Notes: generated by a model from the letters alone, not told the origin. Positions 17,215-26,520 are shown, counted from the first letter of the stretch. The stretch is 64,000 nucleotides of DNA from an uncultured Eubacteriales bacterium (GCA_934467415.1 CAKSLQ010000010.1:1-64000), one strand, 5' to 3'. Made by a program: numbers and translations.

Positions 17215-18522
17215 TTATTTGTCTTCGAGGCAGGCGATGCCGGGCAGCTCGAGGCCCTCAAGGAACTCAAGCGATGCGCCGCCGCCGGTCGAAATGTGCG
17301 TGATCTTGTCGGCGAAACCGAGCTGCTCGCAGGCAGCCGCGCTGTCGCCGCCGCCGACGATGGTCGTCGCGCCGCTCTCGGCAAGTGCCTTTGCAACGGC
17401 GATCGTGCCCTTGGCGAGGATCGGGTTCTCAAACACGCCCATCGGGCCGTTCCAGACGACGGTCTTTGCGCTCTTTGCAGCGTCGGCGTAGAGCTCCATC
17501 GTCTTCGTGCCGATGTCGAGACCCATCCAGTCTGCGGGGATCTCGTTTGAGGGAACGATCTTCGTCTCGATCGGTGCGTCGATCGGATCGGGGAAGTCCT
17601 TCGCGATCGTGGTGTCTACGGGCAGCAGGAGCTTGACGCCCTTTTCTTCCGCCTTCTTCATCATATCACGGCAGTAGTCGATCTTCTCGCTGTCGAGCAG
17701 GGAGGTGCCGACGCCGTAGCCCTTGGCTGCAAGGAACGTGTATGCCATGCCGCCGCCGATGATGAGCGTGTCAACCTTGGTCAAGAGGTTGTTGATGACG
17801 TTGAGCTTGTCGGAGACCTTCGCGCCGCCGAGAATTGCCACAAACGGACGCTCGGGGTTCGAGAGCGCCTTGCCCATGACGGTGATCTCCTTCTGGATCA
17901 GGTAGCCGCAGACAGCGGGGAGGTATGCAGCAACGCCCGCGGTCGATGCATGTGCGCGGTGTGCCGTACCGAATGCGTCGTTGACGTAAACTTCCGCAAG
18001 CGAAGCAAGCTCTTTTGCAAATTCGGGGTCGTTCTTGGTCTCACGCGCGTCGAAGCGGACGTTCTCGAGCAGGACGGCCTCGCCCTCCTTCAGGGCTGCG
18101 ACCTTGGCCTTTGCATCCGCGCCGATGATGTCTCCCGCGAAGGCGACCTTGCCGCCGAGCAGCTCGTTGAGGCGGTCGGCGACCGGCTTCAGCGTGAACT
18201 TCACGGGGTCGTTTTTCTTTGCCTTCTCCAGCAGCTCTGCCTTTGCGGCGGCCTGCTCGGCCTCGGGCAGCGCCTCGACCTTCTTCTTTTCCTTCTTGTC
18301 AAGACCGAAGCCCTCGGTGAAGACGGCGTGCGGCTTGCCCATGTGGGAGCAGAGAATGACCTTTGCGCCGTGGTTCAGCAGATACTCAATGGTCGGCAGC
18401 GCCGCCACGATGCGCTTGTCGCTGGTGATCTTGCCGTCCTTCAGCGGGACGTTGAAGTCACAGCGGACGAGAACGCGCTTGCCCTTGACTTCGACGTCTT
18501 CAATGGTCTTCTTGTTGTACAT
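17215..18522 (-). CDS. pgk: Phosphoglycerate kinase
   Basis: A 435-residue glycolytic kinase making ATP from 1,3-bisphosphoglycerate. RCDFNVPLKDG at the front, SHMGKP in the substrate domain, ILGGAKVSDKL before the hinge and the nucleotide loop GGGDSAAACEQ near the end are intact. It is about 40 residues longer than the usual 390-400: residues about 66-110 carry a Lys/Glu/Ala-rich insertion after SHMGKP, a variation known in Clostridia. It is first in the pgk-tpiA operon behind a good sigma-A promoter. Confidence 0.97.
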   Translation of the reverse strand: MYNKKTIEDVEVKGKRVLVRCDFNVPLKDGKITSDKRIVAALPTIEYLLNHGAKVILCSHMGKPHAVFTEGFGLDKKEKKKVEALPEAEQAAAKAELLEKAKKNDPVKFTLKPVADRLNELLGGKVAFAGDIIGADAKAKVAALKEGEAVLLENVRFDARETKNDPEFAKELASLAEVYVNDAFGTAHRAHASTAGVAAYLPAVCGYLIQKEITVMGKALSNPERPFVAILGGAKVSDKLNVINNLLTKVDTLIIGGGMAYTFLAAKGYGVGTSLLDSEKIDYCRDMMKKAEEKGVKLLLPVDTTIAKDFPDPIDAPIETKIVPSNEIPADWMGLDIGTKTMELYADAAKSAKTVVWNGPMGVFENPILAKGTIAVAKALAESGATTIVGGGDSAAACEQLGFADKITHISTGGGASLEFLEGLELPGIACLEDK

Positions 18523-18575
18523 GAAAATACACTCCTTTTATATAAATATATTGAATTTCCTGTTTTGCCATCATC

Positions 18576-18604
18576 AATATAGCACAATTCACATGAAATT
18601 TCAA
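18576..18604 (-). promoter_or_regulatory. pgk-tpiA promoter
   Basis: On the minus strand TTGAAA, 17 bases, TATATT, 54 bases before pgk; AAAGGAG forms the ribosome site. Confidence 0.7.
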
Positions 18605-18664
18605 CTGTATTTTGTTTATTTTTTGACGCTTCACAAGTAAAATTTCGGTTTCGGCAAAAAGCCA

Positions 18665-18693
18665 TTTACAAACGGCGGAAAATGCATTAAAAT
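18665..18693 (+). promoter_or_regulatory. Promoter of the methyltransferase-hslO pair
   Basis: TTTACA, 17 bases, TAAAAT, divergent from the pgk promoter. Confidence 0.65.
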
Positions 18694-18723
18694 AGAAGGA
18701 GAAAACCGACAGGAGACGATGGC

Positions 18724-19482
18724 ATGACCGACGATTACAGCGCGCTTTCCGCCGTATATGACACCTTGAACGGCGACCTCGACTACGAGGCGTGGGCGGA
18801 CTATCTCGACCGCGAGATCCGCGCGCACACGGACATCCCCGCAAAGCTCGTGCTCGACCTGTGCTGCGGCACGGGGACGATGACGCTGGCGCTCGACCGC
18901 CGCGGCTATGACATGACCGGCGTGGACCGTTCGCCCGAGATGCTCTCGGTCGCACGGGAAAAAGCGGCGGCGGCCGGGCGCGGCGACGCCATTCTTTTTC
19001 TTTGTCAGGATATGCTGTCCTTTGAGCTGTACGGCACGGTGCAGGCCGTGGTCTCCACGCTCGACTCGGTCAACCATGTGGACGGCAAGGCGGATTTTAT
19101 GCAGATGCTCGCGCTTGTCCGCAATTATCTCGAGCCGGGCGGGCTGTTTCTGTTCGACGTGAATTCGCCGTACAAATTCCGGGAGATCTACGGCACAAAC
19201 GCCTATGTCCTCGAGGACGAGGGCGTGCTCTGCGCCTGGCAGAATCTCTACGACCCGAAGACGCGGCTGTGCGAATTTTTCACCAGCGTCTTCACCGAGG
19301 ACGCGGACGGGCGCTACACCCGCCGCGACGACTACGAGCGCGAGACCTGCTTCACCCCGGCCGAGATCCGCAAAATGCTTGAAAAGAGCGGCTTTGCGGT
19401 GATCTCGGAACACGGCGGCACGGACGGCAGTGCCCCGGTGCGCGACACCGAGCGCATTTATTTCACCGCGAAACGGCTGTGA
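18724..19482 (+). CDS. Class I SAM-dependent methyltransferase
   Basis: A 252-residue cytoplasmic methyltransferase. Motif I is VLDLCCGTGTMTLAL (about residues 42-56), the acidic residue that binds the SAM ribose lies in DMTGVDRSPEM (about 64-74), and a later strand reads YLEPGGLFLFDVNSPYKF. The substrate is not evident. It lies 31 bases before hslO in the same direction, an arrangement suggesting one transcript. The start is fixed by GGAGA upstream; a competing ATG six bases earlier is followed at once by a stop. Confidence 0.85.
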   Translation: MTDDYSALSAVYDTLNGDLDYEAWADYLDREIRAHTDIPAKLVLDLCCGTGTMTLALDRRGYDMTGVDRSPEMLSVAREKAAAAGRGDAILFLCQDMLSFELYGTVQAVVSTLDSVNHVDGKADFMQMLALVRNYLEPGGLFLFDVNSPYKFREIYGTNAYVLEDEGVLCAWQNLYDPKTRLCEFFTSVFTEDADGRYTRRDDYERETCFTPAEIRKMLEKSGFAVISEHGGTDGSAPVRDTERIYFTAKRL

Positions 19483-19513
19483 CGCGGATTTCGGCAAAGC
19501 AAGAGGAATTACG

Positions 19514-20425
19514 ATGGAAAATACGACTAAAATACAGAGATCCGAAATGCTGCGTGCGATGACGCGGGACGGCAGCGCCCGCATCCACGTCATCAACTCG
19601 ACCGCCATGGTCGAGGAAATGCGGCGCATCCATAATACCGCGCCCACGGCGACGGCGGCGGCGGGCAGACTGCTGACGGCGGCGTCGATCCTCGGTTCGA
19701 TGTGCGGCGAAAAGCAGGACACGGTCAGCCTCACGGTGGCGGGCGACGGCATCCTCGGCAAGCTGATCGCCGTCGGCGACTACTACGGCAACGCCAAGTG
19801 CTATGTCGAGAATCCGGCGGCGCACCTGCCGGTGCGTTCGGACGGCAAGCTGGATGTGGGCGGCGCGGTCGGCGCGGGGCGTCTGACCGTCGTGCGCGAA
19901 TGCGGGCAGGCCGAGCCGCACGTCGGCACGGTCGAGCTGCGCAGCGGCGAGATCGCCGAGGACGTGGCGGCCTACTTTGCCGAGAGCGAGCAGATCCCGA
20001 CGCTGCTGGCACTCGGCGTGCTGGTGGACAGGGACGCGACCGTCCGCGCGGCGGGCGGTGTGCTCGTGCAGCTGCTGCCCTTTGCGGATGAGGCGGTCGT
20101 CGCCAAGCTCGAAGAGAACGCGGCGGCGCTCACCAACGTCTCGCATCTGTTCGACGCGGGCAAGAGCCTCACGGACATCGCCGATATTGCGCTGCGCGGC
20201 ATCGAATACGACCCCTTCGACGTGCTGGACGTCGATTACCGCTGCGGCTGCTCGCGCGACCGCATGAAGCGCGCGCTGCTCTCGGTGGGCAAAAAGGATC
20301 TGCTCGACATGTTCGCCGAGCAGGCCGCCGAGGGCAAGCCGGAGGAACTCGAGCTGTCCTGCCGGTTCTGCAATGCGGCCTACCGCTTCACGAAGCGCGA
20401 CCTCGGGCTCGCGCAGGAAATTTGA
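19514..20425 (+). CDS. hslO: Hsp33 redox-regulated chaperone
   Basis: A 303-residue cytoplasmic holdase that is switched on by oxidants: under reducing conditions four cysteines bind zinc, and disulfide formation unfolds and activates the protein. The zinc site is complete, with Cys244 and Cys246 in RCGCSRDR and Cys283 and Cys286 in CRFC. The N-terminal domain shows the usual pattern, including TATAAAGRLLTAASILGSM and EDVAAYFAESEQIPT. ATG at 19514 chosen for AGAGGAA upstream; 28 extra in-frame codons before it overlap the methyltransferase gene and are not Hsp33-like. Confidence 0.96.
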   Translation: MENTTKIQRSEMLRAMTRDGSARIHVINSTAMVEEMRRIHNTAPTATAAAGRLLTAASILGSMCGEKQDTVSLTVAGDGILGKLIAVGDYYGNAKCYVENPAAHLPVRSDGKLDVGGAVGAGRLTVVRECGQAEPHVGTVELRSGEIAEDVAAYFAESEQIPTLLALGVLVDRDATVRAAGGVLVQLLPFADEAVVAKLEENAAALTNVSHLFDAGKSLTDIADIALRGIEYDPFDVLDVDYRCGCSRDRMKRALLSVGKKDLLDMFAEQAAEGKPEELELSCRFCNAAYRFTKRDLGLAQEI

Positions 20426-20446
20426 TGAAAATTCACAGAAAAAACA

Positions 20447-20475
20447 TTTACATTTCGGTGGGAATGTGCTATCAT
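20447..20475 (+). promoter_or_regulatory. Promoter of the lipoprotein trio
   Basis: TTTACA, 17 bases, TATCAT, 30 bases before the first gene; no comparable promoter is seen before the second or third. Confidence 0.7.
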
Positions 20476-20505
20476 ATTGAAGTCTAACGACTACGGAGGA
20501 CGAGA

Positions 20506-21825
20506 ATGAAAAAAATTCTTTACGCGACGCTTGTCACGGCACTTGTTTTTGCACTCGGCGGCTGCGGCGGCGACAAACCGCCCGCGACATCCGATCCTGC
20601 GGTGTCGTCCGACACCGTGACCGAGGCTGTCACGTCTGCGCCGACCTCCGAAGTCCCCGTAAGCTCCGGGGACGAGCCGATCGTGACGACCGTTCCGACG
20701 GATACACAGACGCCCGTGACGACGAAGGCGCCCGAGACGGACGTGACCGAGCCGACCTCGTCCACGCCTCCGGCCGAGACCACGTCTCCGGCCGTGCCGG
20801 ACGACACGACGGCGGCCTCCGGCACGGATGTGCCGGAAGAGCCGTTTGACTTTGCGAAAAGCGATCTTAAGCCCTACTTCGAGCTGGGCAAATACCTCGG
20901 CATCGAGGTGCCGGTCGCGGGGGCGACCCCGGTGACCGACGCGGACGTTGCGGAGCGGCTGACCGCGGCGGTGGCAAATCTGCCCGCCGAGGCGATGATC
21001 ACCGACCGCGCGGCCGAGAAGGGCGACACGGTCAGCATCGACTTTGTCGGCGTCATGGACGGCATCGCCTTTGAAGGCGGCAGTGCGCCCGGCTTTATGC
21101 TGACGCTCGGCTCCGGCGCGCTGATCGACGGCTTCGAGGACGGCGTCGTCGGCATGATGCCGGGCGAGGAAAAGCAGCTCGATCTGGTTTTTCCGGAGAC
21201 CTACAGCCCGACTTTTGCGGGCAAGGCGGCCGTGTTCACGGTCAAGCTCAACCATATCTACCCCGTGCCGAACGACGCGATCGCCGTGCAGTACTGGAAT
21301 GCGGAGTCGCTCGACGCTTATCGCGCGGCACTGCGCGCAAAGCTGGAGGGCGAGGCGCAGGCGGCGTTTGAAGTTGCCAAGGAGGAGGCCGCGTGGACAA
21401 AGGCGCTGGCCAATTCCCGCGTGATTCAGTACCCCGAGGCCGCGCTGAGCGAGGCGTTTGACAACAACGTCCGCGCATACGAGCAGCTTGCGGCGATGTA
21501 CCACATCACCTACGAGGAGCTTTTCCCGACGTTCTACGGCCTGTCGGTCAAAGAGGCCGAGACCATCCTGTTCGACAGCGCAAAGAACATGACGGCGCAG
21601 CGGCTGCTGCTCTATGCCGTCTCCAAGGATATGGGGCTGGACGTCTCGGACGAGAAGTTTGAGGCGGAGCTGGCGGCAACGGCGGCGGTGCTCGGGCTGG
21701 ACAGCGTGGATGCGCTGGTCGCGCAGCTCGGCAAATCGAAGACCGCGCTCAAGGAAGACAAGCTCTATGCCGAGGTCATCACCAAGATCACGGCGGCGGC
21801 CAATTTCGTCGTGACCGGCTCGTGA
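20506..21825 (+). CDS. Secreted trigger-factor-like FKBP lipoprotein 1
   Basis: A 439-residue lipoprotein (lipobox LGGC, Cys19) with a Thr/Ser/Pro-rich spacer to about residue 110. The core starts with a segment resembling the trigger factor N-terminal side (YLGIEVPVAGATPVTDADV), then an FKBP-type peptidyl-prolyl isomerase domain: GDTVSIDFVGVMDGIAFEGG, then LIDGFEDGVVGMMPGE. The last ~170 residues are helical and resemble the trigger factor chaperone arm. Proteins of this build are predicted to help fold exported proteins outside the membrane. It is the first and longest-spacered of three tandem paralogues; active-site aromatic residues are only partly kept, so catalysis is uncertain. Confidence 0.8.
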   Translation: MKKILYATLVTALVFALGGCGGDKPPATSDPAVSSDTVTEAVTSAPTSEVPVSSGDEPIVTTVPTDTQTPVTTKAPETDVTEPTSSTPPAETTSPAVPDDTTAASGTDVPEEPFDFAKSDLKPYFELGKYLGIEVPVAGATPVTDADVAERLTAAVANLPAEAMITDRAAEKGDTVSIDFVGVMDGIAFEGGSAPGFMLTLGSGALIDGFEDGVVGMMPGEEKQLDLVFPETYSPTFAGKAAVFTVKLNHIYPVPNDAIAVQYWNAESLDAYRAALRAKLEGEAQAAFEVAKEEAAWTKALANSRVIQYPEAALSEAFDNNVRAYEQLAAMYHITYEELFPTFYGLSVKEAETILFDSAKNMTAQRLLLYAVSKDMGLDVSDEKFEAELAATAAVLGLDSVDALVAQLGKSKTALKEDKLYAEVITKITAAANFVVTGS

Positions 21826-21867
21826 CGAAGGCAAATCCGAAAAGTACAGAATAAAAAGGACAGCGAC

Positions 21868-23040
21868 ATGAAAAGATTACTGGCAGGTACGCTTGCCGCG
21901 CTGATGCTGCTCACGGCGGCGTCCTGCGGCAAAACCAACGGAGAAGAGACCACGGCGTCCTCGACGGCGGATACGTCCGGGACGACCGAAGCCACCGAAT
22001 ATACGCCGACCGAGCAGAACTGGCCCGACGGCTTTGACTACACCGCGATCAACCTTGCGGACTATATCAAACTCGGCAAGTACAAGGGCGTGACCGTCAC
22101 GCTGACCACCTCGAGCGAGATCACCGCCGCCGATGTGGAGAAGTACATCGAGGATGTGCGCACGCAGCACAGCCGCACCGTGGAGATCACCGACCGCGGC
22201 GCGAAGAACGGTGACGAGCTGGTGATCGACTACAAGGGGACGCTGGACGGCGTTGCCTTTGAGGGCGGCACGGCGACGGGTACGACCCTCACGCTGGGCG
22301 CCGGCGGCTGGATCGACGGCTTTGAAGACGGCATGGTCGGCATGAAGGCCGGCGAGACCAAGACGATCGACGCCACCTTCCCCGACCCCTACAAGAACAA
22401 CCCCGACCTCGCGGGCAAGACCGTGCAGTTTGAGATCACGGTGCATTCGGTCTCCGAGACGGTCATCCCCGAGTACAACGACGCATTCGTGCGTGACAAC
22501 TTCGACTTTGCCACCATGGCGGAGTATGAGGCTTCCGTCCGCAAGACGCTGGCCGAGGAGCGGCAGGATGAGATTGCCGCGGAGAAGCAGTCCGCCACGC
22601 TGGCCGTCGCCGTGGACAACGCCGAGGTGCTGAAGTACCCCGAGGGCGTCGTCGAGGACTACATGGCGCAGCAGATTGACTATGTGCGCTATTATGCGGC
22701 GCAGTACGGCATGAGCTATGCGGACTTCGTTTCCGCCGCCACCGGTGAGGACGTCGAGACCTATGAGGCCGCGGTCCGCACGGGCGCGGAGCAGTCGGTC
22801 AAGGAGGAGCTGGTCATCTGGGCCATCGCCGAGGCGGAGAACTTCACGATCTCCGACGAGCGGCGCGCGTCCGAGCTTGCATCGCTGCTTTCTTACTATA
22901 ACTACGACGACCTTGCGTCGATGTGCGAGGCATACGGCTTCACCGAGGAATACATGAACAGAACCATGACCTACTCGATCTACTATGTCGATGCACTGGA
23001 TATGCTTGTAGAAAACGCAACCTTCACGGGTGCGAAATGA
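21868..23040 (+). CDS. Secreted trigger-factor-like FKBP lipoprotein 2
   Basis: A 390-residue lipoprotein with lipobox AASC (Cys19 or 20) and a short Thr-rich spacer. The FKBP core reads GDELVIDYKGTLDGVAFEGG and GGWIDGFEDGMVGMKAGE, followed by TFPDPYKNNPDLAGKTVQFE, which is the classic trigger factor/FKBP sequence and better conserved than in copy 1. The helical C-terminal arm has long Glu/Ala stretches. It lies 42 bases after copy 1 and 17 before copy 3, so the trio should be co-transcribed. Role: likely folding helper for the many surface proteins encoded nearby; inferred, not shown. Confidence 0.83.
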   Translation: MKRLLAGTLAALMLLTAASCGKTNGEETTASSTADTSGTTEATEYTPTEQNWPDGFDYTAINLADYIKLGKYKGVTVTLTTSSEITAADVEKYIEDVRTQHSRTVEITDRGAKNGDELVIDYKGTLDGVAFEGGTATGTTLTLGAGGWIDGFEDGMVGMKAGETKTIDATFPDPYKNNPDLAGKTVQFEITVHSVSETVIPEYNDAFVRDNFDFATMAEYEASVRKTLAEERQDEIAAEKQSATLAVAVDNAEVLKYPEGVVEDYMAQQIDYVRYYAAQYGMSYADFVSAATGEDVETYEAAVRTGAEQSVKEELVIWAIAEAENFTISDERRASELASLLSYYNYDDLASMCEAYGFTEEYMNRTMTYSIYYVDALDMLVENATFTGAK

Positions 23041-23057
23041 TAAGGAGATTATACACC

Positions 23058-24176
23058 ATGAAAAAGACACTCGCACTGATCCTGACCGGCGTTTTGCTGG
23101 TTCTTGCCCTCGCATCCTGCGGGAGCGCCAAGGACTATGTCAACTACGCAAAGACCGACCTTTCGGCTTATGTGACCCCCGGTGCATACAAGAACCTGAC
23201 GGTCGAGCTCCCGCACGTTGACCCCGTGGACGACGCGGCCGTTGACGCCGAGATCAAGGAAGTGCTGGAAGCACACAAGACCCTCACCACCGTGGAGCGC
23301 GCGGCTGCTGCGGGCGACACCGTCAACATTGATTACGTCGGCTCGATCGACGGCGTCGAGTTTGAGAACGGCGCCGACACCGACTCCGAGCTGGTGCTCG
23401 GCGACGGCGGCATGATCGACGGCTTTGAAGACGGCATCGTCGGCATGACGGCGGGCGAGACCAAGACGGTCGATGCGACCTTCCCGGATCCCTACGAGAA
23501 CAACCCCGACCTTGCCGGCAAGACCGCGCAGTTCAAGATTACGCTGAACGCCGTCAAGGAAGAGACCGTTCCCGAGCTGACCGACGCTCTCGTTGCGGAG
23601 CTGGCAGGTGACGGTCACAGCCACATCGACGACGAACACAAGGACAGCGTCAAGACGGCTGAGGACTACCGCGCCTATGTCCGCGAGCAGCTGGAGGAGA
23701 CCTACAACGACAGCGTCCGCAAGAATCAGTATCTCTACACCTGGACGGCCATCGTCAACGGCTGTGAGATCAAGAAGTATCCCGAGAGCGCCGTCAAGAA
23801 GCTCGGCAAGGATCTCTACAACTACAACTACACCTGGTTTGTCGCATCCGGCTATGCCAACTACGGGCTGACCCCGGCAAATCTCGGCATCACCGAGGAG
23901 AGCTGCAACGAGCAGGCGCGTGAGACCATCAAGGAAGAGCTTGCCCTGTGGGCGATCGCCAAGGCGAACGACATCAAGGTCAGCGATGAGGAGTACACCG
24001 CAAAGCTGAACGCGCTGGTCGAGAGCGTCAACGAGGGCCTTTCGGAGGGGACGACGCCCTACACGGCGGAGACCTATCTGAAGACCACCTCGCGCCAGAG
24101 CATCGAGACGAAGGTGCTTTATGACAAGATCGTCGGCGAGGCGATCGCAAGCGCAACCTTCACCGAGGCTGAGTAA
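23058..24176 (+). CDS. Secreted trigger-factor-like FKBP lipoprotein 3
   Basis: A 372-residue lipoprotein (lipobox LASC, Cys20) with almost no spacer: the core begins straight after the signal. FKBP motifs are GDTVNIDYVGSIDGVEFENG, GMIDGFEDGIVGMTAGE and TFPDPYENNPDLAGK. A distinctive loop GDGHSHIDDEHKD with three histidines and several acidic residues lies in the C-terminal arm near residue 190 and could bind metal. Start at 23058 chosen because AAGGAGAT precedes it; an earlier in-frame ATG would begin inside copy 2. The three copies differ mainly in how far they reach from the membrane. Confidence 0.83.
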   Translation: MKKTLALILTGVLLVLALASCGSAKDYVNYAKTDLSAYVTPGAYKNLTVELPHVDPVDDAAVDAEIKEVLEAHKTLTTVERAAAAGDTVNIDYVGSIDGVEFENGADTDSELVLGDGGMIDGFEDGIVGMTAGETKTVDATFPDPYENNPDLAGKTAQFKITLNAVKEETVPELTDALVAELAGDGHSHIDDEHKDSVKTAEDYRAYVREQLEETYNDSVRKNQYLYTWTAIVNGCEIKKYPESAVKKLGKDLYNYNYTWFVASGYANYGLTPANLGITEESCNEQARETIKEELALWAIAKANDIKVSDEEYTAKLNALVESVNEGLSEGTTPYTAETYLKTTSRQSIETKVLYDKIVGEAIASATFTEAE

Positions 24177-24183
24177 GGGCTGT

Positions 24184-24376
24184 GAAAAAAGCGCAGACCG
24201 AAAAAGGGGAAGTATAAACGAAAATTGCCTTTGCAATGCTTTTGTGCAAAGCGTTTCGGTCGGAATCCGCAAGGGCGGATTCCAAGGTCAGTTTCCCCTT
24301 TTTCTCTCACCGAAAGCCGCCTCTGCCGTATGCAAATACGGCGACGGGCGGCTTTCGGCGATTCTGCATCTTTTTT
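24184..24376 (+). repeat. Family D nested-hairpin element, possible branched terminator
   Basis: Begins GAAAAAAGCGCAGACCGAA and ends TCTGCATCTTTTTT, whose ends partly pair, with nested stems inside (AAAGGGGAA/TTCCCCTTT, GGAATCCGC/GCGGATTCC, GCCGTA/TACGGC, CCGAAAGCCGCC/GGCGGCTTTCGG). The same start, inner and end blocks recur at 32086-32201. The end run of T suggests it stops the lipoprotein transcript. The rest of the gap to 24500 has no gene, only a second A/T-rich hairpin at about 24412-24446. Confidence 0.6.
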
Positions 24377-24500
24377 CCCGAGCCCTGCGGACGAACGGCA
24401 AAATAGAAGAAGTCGCCGAAATTTTTGATTTCGGCGGCTTCTTTTTTGTTTGAAATCACACGCGGCTATTCCCGAAAATAAGCCTTGCCGCGCGCGGCGG

Positions 24501-24529
24501 TTGACGGCGGGTTGGCTTTGCGGTATAAT
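24501..24529 (+). promoter_or_regulatory. Sigma-A promoter of the SLH protein gene
   Basis: TTGACG, 17 bases, TATAAT, 37 bases before the ATG; AGGAGG ribosome site. Confidence 0.8.
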
Positions 24530-24565
24530 GTAACTGTAAAGTTTTGACCCACAGGAGGTTTTACA

Positions 24566-26371
24566 ATGAAAAAGCTGATCTGCATGATGCTGGCGGCACT
24601 TCTGGCGGTTTCGGTCCTGCCCTTTGCGGTCTTCGCCGCGGACACGCCGAACGACCCGCCGTATGTGACGAGCGACGCATTCGTGTTCATGGATTACGCC
24701 GCGGGCGCAGACGCCGCCACCGGCAAGTCCGCATCCACCGCGAAGAAGGGCTTCGGCTCGCTCAAGGGCAAGGGTGCGATCGGGGCTGTCGCAAAGGGCG
24801 GCACGGTCATTCTCAGCGGCAAGGCTTACGTCGGCGCAAACTATACGCTGAAGGTGCCGGGTACGGTGCTGTTCACCTCCAAGTATGCGGGCGTTGACTA
24901 TATGAAGAAGGAGCCCGCGTCCAACCCGGATACCGGCTTCAAGATGAAGGCGGGCGTGGATTTCATCATCCAGAGCAACGTCATTTTCGATGATATGATC
25001 CTGTTCCAGGAGTCGGCCACGCAGACCGTCATCACGGTGGAGAGCGGCGCGACGCTGGTCATCGGCAAGAATATCGTCACCATGTCCAAGAGCGACGTCA
25101 AGATGAAGATCGCGGTGGAGTCGGGCGGGCGCCTGATTCTCGGCGGCGGCGATTTTGACATCGAGAACAACGGCGGCGAGGTCTATACAAACTATTCCTA
25201 CGAATACAACAAGGCCACCCAGCAGGAGACGAAGCCCGAGGAGACGCCGGACTACAGCGGCGAGGCTGCGGGCGTCGGCTACATCGACTACAACAACGGC
25301 AATAATGTCAATGACGGTCTGTCCGCCGCCAAGGCGAAGAAGCAGGTGCTCTCGCCCGAGTCGAACGGCGTGCTCTCCATCGTCCGCGGCGGCGGCACGC
25401 TGGTGGCCTCCGGCAGACTGTATCTCGGCGCGGATTTCACCATTCCGAAGCTCGGCGGCTATCTGACGATCACCGGCGAATACGGCGGCACGAGCTATGT
25501 CAACCGTGAGCCCGCGACAAACCCGGCGGGCGGCGTCATCAAGATGGCCAATGGCAAGACGCTCACCATCAGCACCGATGCACGCATCGACAACATCATC
25601 TTCTTCCAGGAGGGCGCAACGCAGAATACGATCGCCGTCGGCGCCGGCGCAACCGTGACGATCGGCCGCGGCGTCGAGTGCATGACGAAGCAGGCGTTCA
25701 ACGCGCGGCTCGTCGTCGAAGCGGGCGGTGTTGCGATTTTCGAGGGCGAAAACCCGTTTGAGTCGGTCGAGGGCGACGGCGTCGCCATCTTTGAAGGCTC
25801 GGATGCAGGCAGGTTTGAGCCCACCCGCATCTACACCGGCAACTTCACCGACGTCCCCGAGACCGCATGGTTCTACACCTACGTCAAGACGGCCTACGAA
25901 TATGCGCTGGCCAACGGCACGAGTGCAAAGCAGTTCTCGCCCGACGGCAAGTTCACGGTCGCGCAGGCGCTGACCGCGGCGGCCAACATCCATGTGGCCT
26001 ACACCGGCGGCAGCATCAACACCGCGGGCGCGAAGAACTGGTATGATCCCTATGTGGATTACTGCATGGCAAACGGCATCGCGAAGGCGGGTCAGTTTGC
26101 GGATTACAACAAGAACATCACGCGCGGCGATATGGCGATTGTTTTTGTGAGCATCCTGCCCGCCGAGGAATATGCCGCCGTCCGCGACGGCGCATGCCCC
26201 GATGTGACCGACGCCATGGCCTGTGCGGCAGCCGTACAGAAGCTGTACCGCGCCGGCATCGTCGGCGGTGACGCCGGCACCGGCAACTACCGTCCGAACG
26301 ACGAGATCGCCCGCTCGGAGGCGTGCGTGATCTTCACCCGGATTGCCGCCGCCGAATACCGCGCAAAGTGA
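24566..26371 (+). CDS. SLH surface protein with two tandem beta-helix-like modules
   Basis: A 601-residue exported protein with signal peptide 1-25. Residues about 30-205 and 235-410 are two copies of one module: each opens with a 'Y-D' segment (FMDYAAGADAATG; YIDYNNGNNVNDG), has a GGTVILSG/GGTLVASG step, a Y-G-G/Y-A-G-V turn with EPASNP/EPATNP, then INDDMILFQESATQ/IDNIIFFQEGATQ and a GATLVIGKN/GATVTIGRG step. This looks like a short right-handed beta-helix, a fold often used to bind polysaccharide. Three SLH repeats (about 425-600) fix it to the wall. I know no named family for the module. It has its own promoter and stands before another SLH protein with a matching SLH tail. Confidence 0.75.
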   Translation: MKKLICMMLAALLAVSVLPFAVFAADTPNDPPYVTSDAFVFMDYAAGADAATGKSASTAKKGFGSLKGKGAIGAVAKGGTVILSGKAYVGANYTLKVPGTVLFTSKYAGVDYMKKEPASNPDTGFKMKAGVDFIIQSNVIFDDMILFQESATQTVITVESGATLVIGKNIVTMSKSDVKMKIAVESGGRLILGGGDFDIENNGGEVYTNYSYEYNKATQQETKPEETPDYSGEAAGVGYIDYNNGNNVNDGLSAAKAKKQVLSPESNGVLSIVRGGGTLVASGRLYLGADFTIPKLGGYLTITGEYGGTSYVNREPATNPAGGVIKMANGKTLTISTDARIDNIIFFQEGATQNTIAVGAGATVTIGRGVECMTKQAFNARLVVEAGGVAIFEGENPFESVEGDGVAIFEGSDAGRFEPTRIYTGNFTDVPETAWFYTYVKTAYEYALANGTSAKQFSPDGKFTVAQALTAAANIHVAYTGGSINTAGAKNWYDPYVDYCMANGIAKAGQFADYNKNITRGDMAIVFVSILPAEEYAAVRDGACPDVTDAMACAAAVQKLYRAGIVGGDAGTGNYRPNDEIARSEACVIFTRIAAAEYRAK

Positions 26372-26447
26372 TGCGGCGTAAAAAAGGCGCAGAGCGAAAA
26401 GCAGCCCGCGAGGGCTGTTTTTCTTTCGCCGACAGTCGCTTCTGATT

Positions 26448-26520
26448 CCGTAGGGGCGGCCATTGGCCGCCCGCTTTTGCACCCCCCCGGCAGGCGGGCG
26501 ACGATGGTCGCCCCTACGGG
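26448..26520. repeat. GTAGGGGCG-type inverted repeat pair
   Basis: CCGTAGGGGCGGCCATTGG and the inverted CGACGATGGTCGCCCCTACG face each other with about 30 bases between. This dispersed motif also occurs as single arms near 44831 and 47810 and, as a variant, inside the transposase gene at about 34205 and 34420. The 326-base gap 26372-26697 also holds an AAGCAGCCC/GGGCTGTTT hairpin near 26399-26422 and no gene. Confidence 0.65.
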
